A DNA stretch of 64,000 bases, taken from NCBI RefSeq assembly GCF_000003815.2, contig NC_049987.1:21648187-21712186 (forward strand), in the 5' to 3' direction. Below are positions 37,324-49,158 of this stretch, piece after piece. Source of the stretch: Branchiostoma floridae (taxonomy: Eukaryota; Chordata; Leptocardii; Amphioxiformes; Branchiostomatidae). A program made the position numbers and the translations under genes. Each line of letters opens with the position of its first letter. Positions within the stretch are counted from its first letter, which is position 1. The notes under the pieces were generated by a model that ran no database searches, was not told the DNA's origin, and saw only the letters and a program-made list of their open reading frames with translations.

Positions 37324-39113
37324 CCTGCCCACCCCTGCTGCAAAAGTAGTATCTCCCGATTTCTCCCCTCGCAACAGTGTTAATATGTTTGGAATGGTCC
37401 ACCTCCAGGACAGAGAGGGGCTCAACTTTGAGGGGAAAAATTAAATCACTGTCATGTTGTATAACTTTCCTATTTATGGTAACCAGAAATTTGTAATGTA
37501 CTTGTTTATCTTTCGCACATATCATTTTGGTCAACACTGTGATTCGAAGAGTCCCTGAAGATCTTGTGTTGAAACCACCCTAGGCCTCTGTCAGATTAGA
37601 TTTACTTGTACTTAGATATCATGCAGGTAGAATTTGCACACTAAAGGTTTCTTTGTCGTCAGTTTACAATGTATTATCATGAGAAGATGCACTGATAAGT
37701 AGGTACGTTACTATTCTAAATGGCAGCTATTAGGAATGTTGAGTTCAATGTACAATTGTACAATGTTAATATGTGTAAATGTGTACAATGTAATGTTTAA
37801 TATACATTTGTACTACTTGTTAAGACAGCATTTTGGCACCAAATTATACTTATCACATTCATTATTTATTAGTCAGTAGGTTAATGATTTAATGTTAATT
37901 TTGGCAGGACCATACAAGAGTAATTTGTAAGTTTTGCTAGGGAATTAAATGAGGACAGAAATACCATCATTCTCATAAGATTGTTCGCACAGATTATAGG
38001 GGTTTTCTTTTGCATCACCTGCTGATGTTTTGATGCCTGTCAGACATCGTCCTCAGAGCTTCTGACTGGACTGCTGCTTCGCACTGCTGTATATGCAGCC
38101 TATGCCTATATAGGTGGGGCAGTCCTCCAGTCAGAAGCTCTGAGGAAGACATCTTCCAGGCATCCCAACATAAGCAGATGAGAGATTTTACTAGTTGTGC
38201 AAAAGAAAGCTCCAATAGCATAGTATGTTCTACCAATTTTTGGAAGCAATAGCCTCATGTTTGTAACTATTTTGTACATCAAATCAACAGATTAACCTCT
38301 ACCCAAACAATAGCTGTTAAGCCCTGTTCTAACTAAGGGGGCCTACATGGGTAAAATCTGTGTTGATTCCAGCCTGGTAAAGGTTAGATGTCCATTGATT
38401 GAAATTTTTTCATGGGTAGATAAATGATTCTAAAGACATTGCTATTTTATTTGTAAGAGAAAACATGCTGATACAAACTCAAAAGATGTGATAGTTAAGA
38501 GACAAAAGATCAGAATGTGAAGTTACAGGTTCATTCTGCGTTTATTCAGAGCAGACAGACCTTTGTATTCTTGACTACATGTATGACAAAGTCTCCAGGA
38601 TTAGGTCCATAAACGTCAATAGAATCAGCAATGGCAGGCCAGTAAAAATCATGTGGATTTCTGAGGGAATTGTTCCGTGTCTGTCAAAAATTTAACTCAG
38701 GCCACTGCATCAGTTAGTTAGACAATAACATGGCTGGACCACTAATAACTGATTAAGCACTCATTGCTTGCACCTCTTTCCATAGTTTTTCTTGTTAGAA
38801 TTTCCACTGTGATGTTGATATATGTAAAGACTTGTGCTGGCTATTATACAGCTTTCTTCAAGAACCACTTTTGTAAATATCAGGTGAAAAATCACTTTCT
38901 TGTAACTAAACTATCTCTAAATGCACATGCTGCTATTTCCACCTCTACTGCACAGTAACTGTCAATAGTTAGAGCATTAAAGAATGGTGAAAAGTTGATC
39001 GACAATTGAAGAAATGTACATGTCTCTAGTCATTGTTATCTGTAATATTTTGTGTTTTTTCAGCCACTTTGATGCTGAATGTGAACTTGTGATTCAATGT
39101 TAATTTATTGCTC
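37324..39113 (+). other. Long 3' UTR of the CEP85-type gene
   Basis: No open frame of interest. It is AT-rich with several ATTTA-like stretches and contains one foldback repeat at about 37990-38235. The extent rests on the stop codon and the AATAAA at 39114. Confidence 0.45.
37990..38235. repeat. Foldback repeat in the CEP85 3' UTR
   Basis: TTTTCTTTTGCATCACCTGC and the right arm (GCAGATGAGAG..TTGTGCAAAAGAAAG) enclose CTCAGAGCTTCTGACTGGA and its inverted counterpart. The minus-strand core at 38023-38056 reads CTGAGGACGATGTCTGACAG then GCATCAAAACATC. Confidence 0.7.
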
Positions 39114-39119
39114 AATAAA
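39114..39119 (+). terminator. Polyadenylation signal of the CEP85-type gene
   Basis: AATAAA at the end of a 1.8-kb stretch without coding signal after the stop at 37323. It is followed about 20 bases later by T-rich sequence with TTGTGG. It is a good candidate for the 3' end of the transcript; the 3' UTR would be 37324 to about 39140. Confidence 0.55.
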
Positions 39120-39139
39120 AGACTTTCATTCAGTGTCTT

Positions 39140-41340
39140 GCTTTTCTTTGTGGAAACCATAGATAGTTTTTTGTCTAAACATTGTTACACAACACATTCA
39201 GTTTTGTTTTCATTAACATTTTAGATGTTACTATATGCAGTTGTACATGTGAAAGTCGCTACACTTTTACAACGAGTCCTAGTAAACACTCAGTATTTTA
39301 TACTGTTGATTCGCTCAGATTGATATTTTTCTGGAGAACTTCACTCCTAAAATGAACAAACTCAAGCAGACATGCGCAAAATATTTGTACTTATTTGTTA
39401 CACAGTCTATCCATGACATCTAGCAGATTACAGTGGTAGTGCAGAAGAGTCCATTGGCAATTTACATTGGCTATGGAAGATTGCCATCTAGCGCGGCTTC
39501 GGTAGATATTTCTCGTATGACCAAAACACAGTAACTGTACTGCTGCCTTATTAGAGACATGGAAATAGCATTGATTTGCTATAGGACAGTACATGCCAAG
39601 TTGTCAGGCATTTTGGGGGTGTGAATTTGCCCACTCTGTGCGCTAACAGTAGTTTTATTATGTTAAGCTCCAGTGCTAAGTAATGCACTTTTTATATACT
39701 TAAAGTTAAACATACCTTTAAACATGAGCCTTCCTCTTGTAACCTCCAACTATTTTTTTCCAGCTTATTTATATCAATTGTTTCAATGCGTTGTGTGCGT
39801 CAGTACTGTATGTTAGCAGTAAATGCCATAAATATAAAATTGACTTTATCACTAGTTAAAACCTTACAGGAAAGTAAACAAAGTGCAGATTCTATATTCC
39901 AGATAATCAGTTCCAAGTATCCATACTGTGTTGTCCTTTGACTTGGCACACCTAGAATAAGACTTGTAGTTTATTTGGACTCTCAATTTCAGTCAGTGAC
40001 CATAAAACATGTAATGTATCCAGCACTAAGGCCTCCGTTCACTTGACGGCGACCGCACAACGACCAAAATTGGATTTGTGTTAATCTTAGTTTCATTATT
40101 GGAATTTGACGTAAGATGTAAACGTATTAAAAGATTTAAGCGACAACAAAACACACAAAACGTAAAAAGCGTGGTTTTTTTAAAAAACACTGGCGACGTG
40201 AGAATTAGTAAGAAGGGAATGGCGGAACGGTTTGGACTTATTCGTTGAAGTAGGTATTGAAAGGTCTTAACTGAAGCTGGTAGTTGGACTAGTTACAGCA
40301 CAACTGAGGTTAAAAGTGATGTAGTCTAAATTTGCTAGTTATCATTAGAAATCATGGCTGAAAGTGGAAGTAATCATCACGATATTTTAACTGCGATGAA
40401 AAATGTCTGTACTTTGTTCTATGTACGTCATGCAAGTTGCAATGTGAGGTCAAATTACACGCTGTGCAACTCCTGCTACGGGCGAGCTGCATGGCCGAAA
40501 GAGGGTACCAGTCGTCATTACGTACATAAACTACAAGTAAATCCGCCACTGTTGAATCATATACACTGTTGAAACACCTACAAATGAAACATGTCACAAC
40601 AGAGTCTATGTCCTCGTTATTGGCTGGAGCGCACAAAAAATGTTTGTCTCATCTAATTGTTTCATTGAATATGCAAATAATACTGTAATTTGCTACCATA
40701 ATCTATTTTGTATGGTGGTCCTCTTAACCAAAAATGCATTTATCGTATGTGTAGATGTCCAAGTTTCGCAAAATTCCATAGTTACATCCTATTATAAATC
40801 AGGCAAATAACTTGCACAGTTACATACTTGGTGCATCGTCGTGTACATCAATAACTAACTTACACATGTGAATTAGATAATCCCCACCATTAACCACTAT
40901 GGAATTATGGCATTGTCACATTGATTATGCAAATTAGACTCTTATTTTTATATTTAGCATACGTTAATGCTGCACCTGCCATGAATTATCTATTTTACGT
41001 GCATAAAAACCCTATTATGGAAAACACTAGAAACACATGTGTCCTCATCAATTATGTAAATTAAGTCATCATTAACATAAAAAGCATGCCATATCTGTCG
41101 TACAGCTCTGTCTAAACTACATGTTGTACCTGTATACTAGATATGAAGGAAAGTCGTCTTTTCTTTGTTTAGCTATCCTCTGAAATAGCACACAGTTTTT
41201 CCTGCAAGTTCTACGGCTGTCTGCGTGCTCCAAAATCACTCCGATTCCCTACGAGTTCATACGGAGGCGGTCCTTACCACTTACGGATCCCAAAATATTG
41301 CATACGTTTTGGCACGTAGACAGCACGTATTTGCACGTAC
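39140..41340. other. Intergenic stretch, no supported gene
   Basis: AT-rich. A 72-codon frame at 40354-40572 starting MAESGSNHHD has a good ATG context but no recognisable domain or splice partner. GGCCTCCGTTCAC near 40030 and CACGTATTTGCACGTACGG near 41325 look like ends of DNA transposons. Confidence 0.35.
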
Positions 41341-41341
41341 G

Positions 41342-42000
41342 GCGGGTTGTGCCCTTAGCTTTACGTCACAAGCCACCAAGCATATCCAGGTCAAAAGATA
41401 ATACAAAAACGGAATTACTACGGAGATGGTACTCAGGCTACCAGAAACGACGGAGATGACGGTGCATCATTCCAAAACGCCCGGGTCGGCGTGAATTTGG
41501 CACAGTCTTCAATGCCAATAGCGTCGTTTGGTTCACCGCGGGCCCAGTTAGAATACCCGGACGACTTCAGGAGTTGGCCATCCTCATAAACCCAAAAAAC
41601 ATCTCTGTTGATAGCTAACCCAAGCTTAGCCCAGGTGAGGCTGATAGTTAACCCAAGCCAGCTGGATCCGCGATGGTGGTTGGTGACGAACCGGTTGGTG
41701 GCACGGTCTTTCGGCATGGCTAACAGCCCACCGTCTTCGGCACACCTTTGTCTAGCGCCTTCGTACGTCTTCGGTTCAGCAAAGAACTTGTAGCAAGCTC
41801 CTCGGAGGCGAACGTTGCCCGATATTGGACACACTATAGAAAGATATAATTTTTAAATGAACTCAGGCTACCAGAAACGACGGAGATGATTCGATTTGAA
41901 AATTTGACAGGAGAAAGAAGAAACATTACGAAGACAATATATATGTCACCATACTACGTATGGCTGAAATATAAAAAGCGGGTTGTGCCCTTAGCTTTAC
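41342..42000. repeat. Nested direct repeats A-B-[lectin exon]-B-A
   Basis: A 23-base repeat starting GCGGGTTGTGCCCTTA is at 41342-41364 and 41978-42000. A 29-base repeat starting ACTCAGGCTACCAGAAACG is at 41431-41459 and 41861-41889. All copies are exact and in the same orientation, arranged around the lectin exon. Confidence 0.85.
41433..41833 (-). CDS. C-type lectin domain exon, truncated at its C-terminal end
   Basis: A 133-codon exon with acceptor AG at 41834-41835, entered in phase 1. It reads CPISGN..GACYKFF..KTYEGARQRC..GGLLAMP..WLGL..GEPND..EDCAKF..FWNDA, a long-form C-type lectin domain. GEPND is an EPN-type calcium and mannose-type sugar motif, and WND is the second calcium-binding motif. 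A normal domain ends with two more cysteines after WND. Here the frame runs into SPSFLVA and a TGA, supplied by a transposon-like terminus (see findings), so disulfides C1-C4 and C2-C3 cannot form. It could be a truncated gene, or the donor GTAGCC at about 41440 could splice to a missing last exon. The signal-peptide exons at 48.8-49.2 kb on the same strand are phase-compatible and may be its 5' end. Confidence 0.75.
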
Positions 42001-42497
42001 ACAACTAACATCCTATATGTATTATACATGCTAAAATTATGACGATCCAGTTGAATTATACACACTTGATGTTATTGTGTGCCTCACCAGTGGGATCATC
42101 AGTTGATCACCACCCGTCATTGGGAATTTCAGCCCATTAAGATCAATATTCCCTCGGGGTGGGGGGCAGCAGTGCTTGGTACACCACCTCCCACTAGTGG
42201 TGAGTTACAGAATGGCTATGTCTCAGCCTTTTTTGACCTGGATGTACTTGTTCCAGATCCATGCAGAACCCGTTTCAGTTAGGTCTGAGCCGAACACTAT
42301 GCATACTTACTCCATACGATATCACTCTACTAACTATCCCTTTACCCCCTTCCCCGACCGTTACCTCTGCTTTGAGATAATTATGCCTATGGCACAGCAA
42401 TTTTGATCTGGTTCTGCACTGTACCGTATTGCAAGTTAGTGAGAGAAAAAATAGCACCACAGTTTTCATACACAATGCTCGTACTAACATGCTGTAA

Positions 42498-42632
42498 NNN
42501 NNNNNNNNNNNNNNNNNNNNNNNNNNNNNNNNNNNNNNNNNNNNNNNNNNNNNNNNNNNNNNNNNNNNNNNNNNNNNNNNNNNNNNNNNNNNNNNNNNNN
42601 NNNNNNNNNNNNNNNNNNNNNNNNNNNNNNNN
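42498..42632. other. Assembly gap, 135 N
   Basis: Run of N. Confidence 0.99.
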
Positions 42633-42806
42633 TTTATATAGACTCGTATATGTATGTATACATGTTAGCTGCATACTGTGAGTATTACCTTCCTATCGTT
42701 TAGAAGACAGGAGATAAAAGATATCTTAGGAAATACGGCATGTCCTCCTTTATCCAAATTAGGTCAATCCATTGGGGGTAAAGTTTAGCTGTTGATAAGT
42801 ACCTGC

Positions 42807-43035
42807 TGTAACATGTGTAGCTTATCAGCACCAGTAACTGTTTAACATGTTAGACTAACATGCATGCGTATATGACGTAGCAAGAGACGCCCAAGAGAGA
42901 CCCTGCACAGATAAGACGTCTGTGCAGAGACCTTAAGAATAAACAGCTTGAAAGTGCATACTGGCCTGGTGTCATCCTGATGAATTCCTACCTAGAGGTA
43001 GAAGGACGGTCCGAGAACAGATAGGACGTGTCACA
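42807..43035. mobile_element. Solo LTR, 229 bases, 5-base target duplication
   Basis: Starts TGTAACATG and ends GTGTCACA, with CCTGC immediately on both sides (42802-42806, 43036-43040). It contains AAGAATAAACAGC, an internal polyadenylation-like signal, at about 42941. The TG..CA ends plus a 5-base duplication indicate a solo LTR; the small size would suit Copia-type elements (inference). Confidence 0.7.
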
Positions 43036-43040
43036 CCTGC

Positions 43041-46000
43041 CTTATAATTTCGGAATTCCTATATTTCACCGTTATGGATTCTCCCCACAAAATGTATCGT
43101 TTTCTAATTAATTATGCAAGTTATTCAGAGTAATTGCTACTTCGTCGTACTCATCTCTAAGCAACCCACACGAGGGTCCAGAAATTCTTAAGTTCTGTTC
43201 ATTTGTTATTGACTTTAATAAATCATGTGAAAATGTGTTCAAACATGACAGAAAAAGAAGAGGAATACACCCTCAAAGATAATATATTTCCTGTCGGGAA
43301 ATATGAGATATGATTGACACTCCACCATGCACCACTACACAACCTCAACCTCCAATAACGTACACCTCGGGCACGTTAAAGAACCTACAACATGTACACT
43401 TTCTCGACGTGAATGAACCTGTTATTCTGTCCGGATATGCAGCTTGTACTCTTCAGTTCAAACGTTGGGTGTAACGCCGCCATTAGGCGGTTTGCTGGGT
43501 AAGCAACATAAACAAACAACCTCTTCGCCCGGAAACCGGCCAGCAAGATCGGTGCAGACAAGCCATTCTGTACCGTTAGCCCCCACCGGTCAGAAGGACG
43601 CAGTGAATTCGAAAAGCTAAATATAGAGCTACAAGACTTTGCTGAGGCCAAAGCAACAACATGATTAGGGTGTTGGGAGGAGGTCAGGAAAGACACAGAA
43701 ATGCGGGATAATGGATACAACATCTTGCCATTCAAGATAGTACCGAGTCACCTCAGTCTGTGTCGTGTCGTAGGAGAGTCTACCCAAACCCGGCAGGGTT
43801 CCCGTACACTGGGCCACGAGTGGGTTTGAACTTGGAGGACGAACGCGTGGAGAAGGACACAGTTTTCTAGCCTATGATGAAATTGACAAGGCATGGTACC
43901 TCAACAAAACAAGTCTTTTATTTCTGTATTCAAGAGGTGCCACAAATGATCTTGAGTGTGTGTGTGTGTGGGGGGGGGGGGGTCCTTTAGTTTTCTTCCA
44001 AATCAAGCAAAAATTGATGAGCCCACTGATATCATCCATAGACCTCGTGTGCCCTAATCTTCCTTGGCGGGTCAGCATCACTCCCAGCACAGTAGAGGTA
44101 TGCGTAGTACCGGGGTATGCATTTGCAGTTCCAGCTTTAATACCAGGCTGAACAACAGTAGGTGAAGTGAATTTGTAACTCAAACTTTTTTATGATAAGT
44201 TATCATTAGTGATAAACATAATGGAGTTACAGTATCAGAACGTAGTTATTGTTTTGAAGTTAAAGATCGATCAGTTGTGTGAAAAATAACAGTGCCCTGC
44301 ACATGGTCGTAGTTTGTCGTGTCAGTTTGACTTGTCCTGTCCGCCCAGCAACTATAAATCCATGCCTGGAGCCAAATCTGGCACGTGCGAAAACACCATT
44401 TGTACCATCGCCTGTTTTGCAAGCACGGCTGTTTGTTTATCTGGAACAGACCCGAAAACACATTTCTACCATCGCCTGTTTTGCAAGCCCGGCTGTTTGT
44501 TGATCTGGGACAGACCTCGGGCCTGTGACCTAGAAACCTTTCAAAGGTCAGTGACTCAATGCTTTCCCAAGGGACCTTATGGCCAGTTTTTGGAGAAGAC
44601 CGAACAGGTTCAAACTGGTTTGATCCCCCCGACCTATGGCTTCTCCATCAGGGGAGAAGTTTTAAAACATTTGACCAATAGGACAAAACTGCCCCCCTCC
44701 TGTCAATCTTCCGACACTGGGAGGGTCCGGGTATACACTCCGGTCCTTGTCTGTTGACGAGACAGAAGGAGCGGGGCGTCCGAGGGTTTGAGGTCATCTC
44801 AGCTGTAACTTTTCTGGACGCTACGACTGTAGTTTGGAGTCTGTTTCCGCTGCAGATACAAGGACATGCATCACTTCTGACAAGGTATGTTGGTTTTTCT
44901 CCGATTGAATGGCCTGTTCCTTGCATTTGGTGCAGCGGAAAGTTATATCATTGAAAGAATGTAGTTTTTGATACTAGTATTCCCTCTCCGGTTAGATCGG
45001 TCGGCATTCATTGTGTAGTGTCATTGTCAGATTGTTCTGTGGCCGATACCGTGTATATCTCTCCTAGAATCACCAAGGTCTAGACTTCCAGTTGATGCCT
45101 TTGTACATGTACTTGTGTCTGGATTGGTGAATAAGTTCTTCGGTGATGCGATTTCAACCCTTACTTAGCTCTAGGCTTCTGTGTGACGAAGCTTCAAGTG
45201 TACGGAGAGGTACTGCGATACCGCTCCTTTTCTTGGCCCTCTAGATCTAGCCAAAATCTGTTTATATTTCATAAATACGAGTTTATCTCCCGCAAGTCAG
45301 GTTTACCGTAGTGAAAATGCGGTGCTATTAAACCCCGTCAGATTTTCGAGCTTCGTCAAATTCTACCGCTAGCAAGAGAGAAAGAAAGTCAAACCGTTGT
45401 AGCACTTAAGTTGAGTAGACTTACTGTAGATGCCATCTGTTTTTCTAGAAAGGTTTTGCTGGATTCGCGACTAATACGATTATAGAAAGCTGTGTTGATT
45501 ACGGATTTGATGGCCGTTCCGAAATGTAAATATGGAGGGGGAGAGGTTGGATCTTACAAAACTGGAAGTCAAGCAAAAGCAGGATTCAGCTTCTGGGGTC
45601 CCAGGGAGGGAGCGAGTCCGTAAACGACCCCGTATGCGCAGATGCCTTGGCGGACATGCATCACTCCTAGCACCGTAGAGGTGCCGGGGAGCCCTCGATG
45701 GAAAAGGGAATTTGATACTGAAACTTTTATGATAATTTTAAGATATCAAAAATACTATGCTAAAGTTGCATTGCATGTATCATAATGTAGTCTTTCTTTT
45801 GATATCATCAGTTAAGGTCATCGGCTTTGCTCTTGTAAGTTGTAGGTTCTAAATTTTAGTTATTTTATTTTGAGACTTTGTTTTGTTGTTTGATGTGTGA
45901 TCGATGTGATGGTAATGATTTGTTGTTGTCATTGAATCAGATATTTTGCAGCTCTTTTTTTTTCTTTGTACCGGTCTTGTTGTGATTTGATGTCAGTTTA

Positions 46001-46779
46001 GACGTGTATTTTTGTTCGTTTACACGGATTGTACATTCTTGTATGACGTGTTTATTTTTTTGTAAGCGTGTTGTGTCGGCGGTGTGGTTGTAAGAGGTTA
46101 CGTAGCAGTTCTCTATGTTACTGCGTTGCTTAGTCTCTTCAGCAGATATTCCGACGACCATGGTCCAATGTGTCAACAAGTGTTATAAATTGTACGCTTG
46201 GGTACACTACCACCCAACCGAGCGGTCCAGTTTTAATTTTGTTACCGACCCAACATGCATTAATTAGACTGAAATATCAATGATTGCTGAGATCCTTGAG
46301 TTGATCGTTGGCAGTTAATTGCGCTCGGAATTTGTGTTAAGTTAATGTTCCGCCGGGATTTTTTGGCCTTATCTATATGTAATATCCCCTCCTTTTCGAC
46401 AAGACTCATATGACTCAATGAATATTCCAGTAACGACCAGCTGTTTTTCATAAAAGGCAAACCAATTTGATTCTCGGTGAATGGCAGGAAATGGCTGCAA
46501 TGTATTTATGTCTATTCTATCTCTGTTCGCGCAGGTAGCATGGCCGCCCGCAGACTTCAGAAGGAATTCACTGCTGCATAAAGGTGAGGTAGACTAACAA
46601 TTTGTTACAGAGAAAGGGCCCACAGCCTATGGGTCAACGTAAAAGATCATGTCTTATAGTGGCAAGATATATGTCCAGAGACAATAGTGTATTTGTTGTT
46701 TTCTGTTGATCTGGGTGATATGCAATAATTGTCATTGTAAGCGTTTTTCTTGATGAATCGAAAACAGCATTCTATCAGT
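43041..46779. other. Region without a recognised gene
   Basis: Several moderately long frames (43385-43735 minus, 44314-44757 plus, 44648-44926 minus) overlap on both strands, have no recognisable domain and are not linked by convincing splice sites. A 70-base tandem repeat lies at 44390-44515. A TG/poly-G tract lies at 43955-43982. The words ATCACTCC.AGCAC.GTAGAGGT are shared between 44080 and 45660. Confidence 0.35.
44390..44515 (+). repeat. Tandem repeat, about 70-base unit, two copies
   Basis: TACCATCGCCTGTTTTGCAA, then GGCTGTTTGTTTATCTGG and ACAGACC, repeat with period near 69 and few differences. Confidence 0.8.
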
Positions 46780-47045
46780 CGAACAAAGTCTTCTTCGTTT
46801 CACAACCTTCTTTTAATTCTCCTGTAGACGTTTCGGTGACTGTCTGTCACCTTCATCAGTACAAAATGAACCATACTAACGTTATCGGTAATTACTATGT
46901 AGCTCATATCGCACTGATCGATAATGTTAGTATGGTTCATTTTGTACTGATGAAGGTGACAGTCACCGAAACGTCTACAGGAGAATTAAAAGAAGGTTGT
47001 GAAACGAAGAAGACTTTGTTCGATTGATCTATCAACCTGATGAAA
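46780..47045. repeat. Inverted pair of CTGATGA-hairpin-GAAACGTC units
   Basis: Arms of about 110 bases (AAGTCTTCTTCGTTTCACAA.. and TTGTGAAACGAAGAAGACTT) enclose a 40-base centre. Each arm holds the core: minus strand 46826-46859, plus strand 46947-46976. On the minus copy the hairpin is GGTGAC-AGACA-GTCACC. The arms also share AACCATACTAACGTTAT. Confidence 0.85.
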
Positions 47046-47948
47046 CTATTTACGGAGCATTCTATCAGCTGTTAAATTTCATTTTACATTGCGGTCCTTT
47101 GCATTTTGTAAACGTACTCTAAAATAAGACTCTGTTTATACAGAGGAAGGGTATACCTACACAGTACATTTTGTAACAGAGAATCCGTTCAAGGCATTGT
47201 TATGTTTATGTCCTTTTGTCTCTTTGTACCCGCAGGTCAACTTCTCCATGACTCTGGCCGCAAACAGAATTCACTGGACCCCGGTCACGGAAACGCTGGG
47301 GCGTGTGCAGATATCACCCAGGAAAACAAACAAAAAAGCAAGAAAAGAAAAGAAACCAATAGAGTAAAAAGTGGCCAGGTCACCCAAAAACACGTGATAC
47401 AAAACACACAAATAAAACATAAACCCCTCCAACAAAACAACACTTCTATCACACAGTAAGAATACGCAAAATAAAGGACAGCATCATGTAGTCAAAGAAG
47501 TCTGCCTGTCTTAAAAAGTCCAATGTACGGTGAGTTTTATCTTCGCGTACTTTCTTTATCATCGATGCGTCAGTCATAGTCTATAAAGTGACATCTGAAC
47601 AAACTGTATCAGCTACATGTCCAAGCTTATCATTCTTCACTGTAAGAAGTTATAAGTTACCAAATACATCAAGAAACATGTGACACGTTGGTCTTTAGTC
47701 TCCAGAAAGCTCATTTGAAATATCTTTTAAAAGCTGCAATGGTGTATAAAAACTGCCCAAAGAAGCAACTTACAGTTCCTCAATGTTACATGCAAACGCC
47801 CGTCCCGCAAGTTCTTGTCAAAAACGAATTCCCCTGGGAATGCGTGCGTGGAATATTTAGAATTCCTGGCAACTTAATCGCAGTACTATAAGAACGGCTC
47901 CGCCCCTGAGGCGTCGCCAAAAAGAATTCGTTTAGTTTTAGCGATCTG

Positions 47949-48733
47949 CACACACACATACACACNNNNNNNNNNNNNNNNNNNNNNNNNNNNNNNNNNN
48001 NNNNNNNNNNNNNNNNNNNNNNNNNNNNNNNNNNNNNNNNNNNNNNNNNNNNNNNNNNNNNNNNNNNNNNNNNNNNNNNNNNNNNNNNNNNNNNNNNNNN
48101 NNNNNNNNNNNNNNNNNNNNNNNNNNNNNNNNNNNNNNNNNNNNNNNNNNNNNNNNNNNNNNNNNNNNNNNNNNNNNNNNNNNNNNNNNNNNNNNNNNNN
48201 NNNNNNNNNNNNNNNNNNNNNNNNNNNNNNNNNNNNNNNNNNNNNNNNNNNNNNNNNNNNNNNNNNNNNNNNNNNNNNNNNNNNNNNNNNNNNNNNNNNN
48301 NNNNNNNNNNNNNNNNNNNNNNNNNNNNNNNNNNNNNNNNNNNNNNNNNNNNNNNNNNNNNNNNNNNNNNNNNNNNNNNNNNNNNNNNNNNNNNNNNNNN
48401 NNNNNNNNNNNNNNNNNNNNNNNNNNNNNNNNNNNNNNNNNNNNNNNNNNNNNNNNNNNNNNNNNNNNNNNNNNNNNNNNNNNNNNNNNNNNNNNNNNNN
48501 NNNNNNNNNNNNNNNNNNNNNNNNNNNNNNNNNNNNNNNNNNNNNNNNNNNNNNNNNNNNNNNNNNNNNNNNNNNNNNNNNNNNNNNNNNNNNNNNNNNN
48601 NNNNNNNNNNNNNNNNNNNNNNNNNNNNNNNNNNNNNNNNNNNNNNNNNNNNNNNNNNNNNNNNNNNNNNNNNNNNNNNNNNNNNNNNNNNNNNNNNNNN
48701 NNNNNNNNNNNNNNNNNNNNNNNNNNNNNNNNN
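47949..48733. other. CA repeat running into a 768-base assembly gap
   Basis: CACACACACATACACAC directly precedes the run of N from 47966 to 48733. The gap interrupts the gene whose 5' exons lie at 48801-49158. Confidence 0.95.
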
Positions 48734-48800
48734 TCCCAACATTTTGTATATTCAAATAATGTTGATTTAGTTATGAGCTGGGAATATGAAATATCCTCAC

Positions 48801-49158
48801 CTTTAGTGTCTTCAACCCCTCCAGGTCCTTTCTCAGAGTCTTCCTTCACGGCCAGGAGGGACCGCTGAGGAAACAAACTTTTGCTTAGATGGTTCTATGG
48901 TGCAGTAGACGGATCCTGTCTGGATATCATATTTCACAATTTAGCAGTTTGTTTTTATTTCTACGTTTTGAGGAGATAGGTGGGGTTTTCGGACCGGCGG
49001 CCTTGATCTATTTAAAATTTAATGTTGGAAACGAAAACATTCCACACGAAGTTTTGAATATTAGACATATAAAAGCTCACCTCGGGAGGCTCTGCTTCAG
49101 CTGACTGGAGCAGGATCAGCAGAACAACAACACCTGCAAACAACGTCATCGTTGCCAT
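48801..49158 (-). CDS. 5' exons of a secreted or membrane protein gene, cut by an assembly gap
   Basis: Exon 1 is 49158-49081 (26 codons): MATM, a hydrophobic core LFAGVVVLLILL, then QSAEAEPPE, a clear signal peptide with a likely cut after AEA. Its donor is GAG|GTGAGC. Exon 2 is 48864-48801, with acceptor CCTCAG and donor AAAG|GTGAGG, encoding a charged stretch SLLAVKEDSEKGPGG ending in phase 1. The 768-base gap follows. Phase 1 matches the C-type lectin domain exon at 41833, so a signal peptide, linker and lectin protein is plausible, but it needs bridging across 7 kb. No domain is recognisable in the visible 47 residues. Confidence 0.5.

Noticed and set aside
40354-40572. Small 72-codon frame starting MAESGSNHHD
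   Set aside because: No recognisable domain, a frame of similar length on the opposite strand, and no polyadenylation or splice context that sets it apart from chance.
47786-48876. Frames of about 300 codons across 47.8-48.9 kb
   Set aside because: Nearly all of their length is the run of N.
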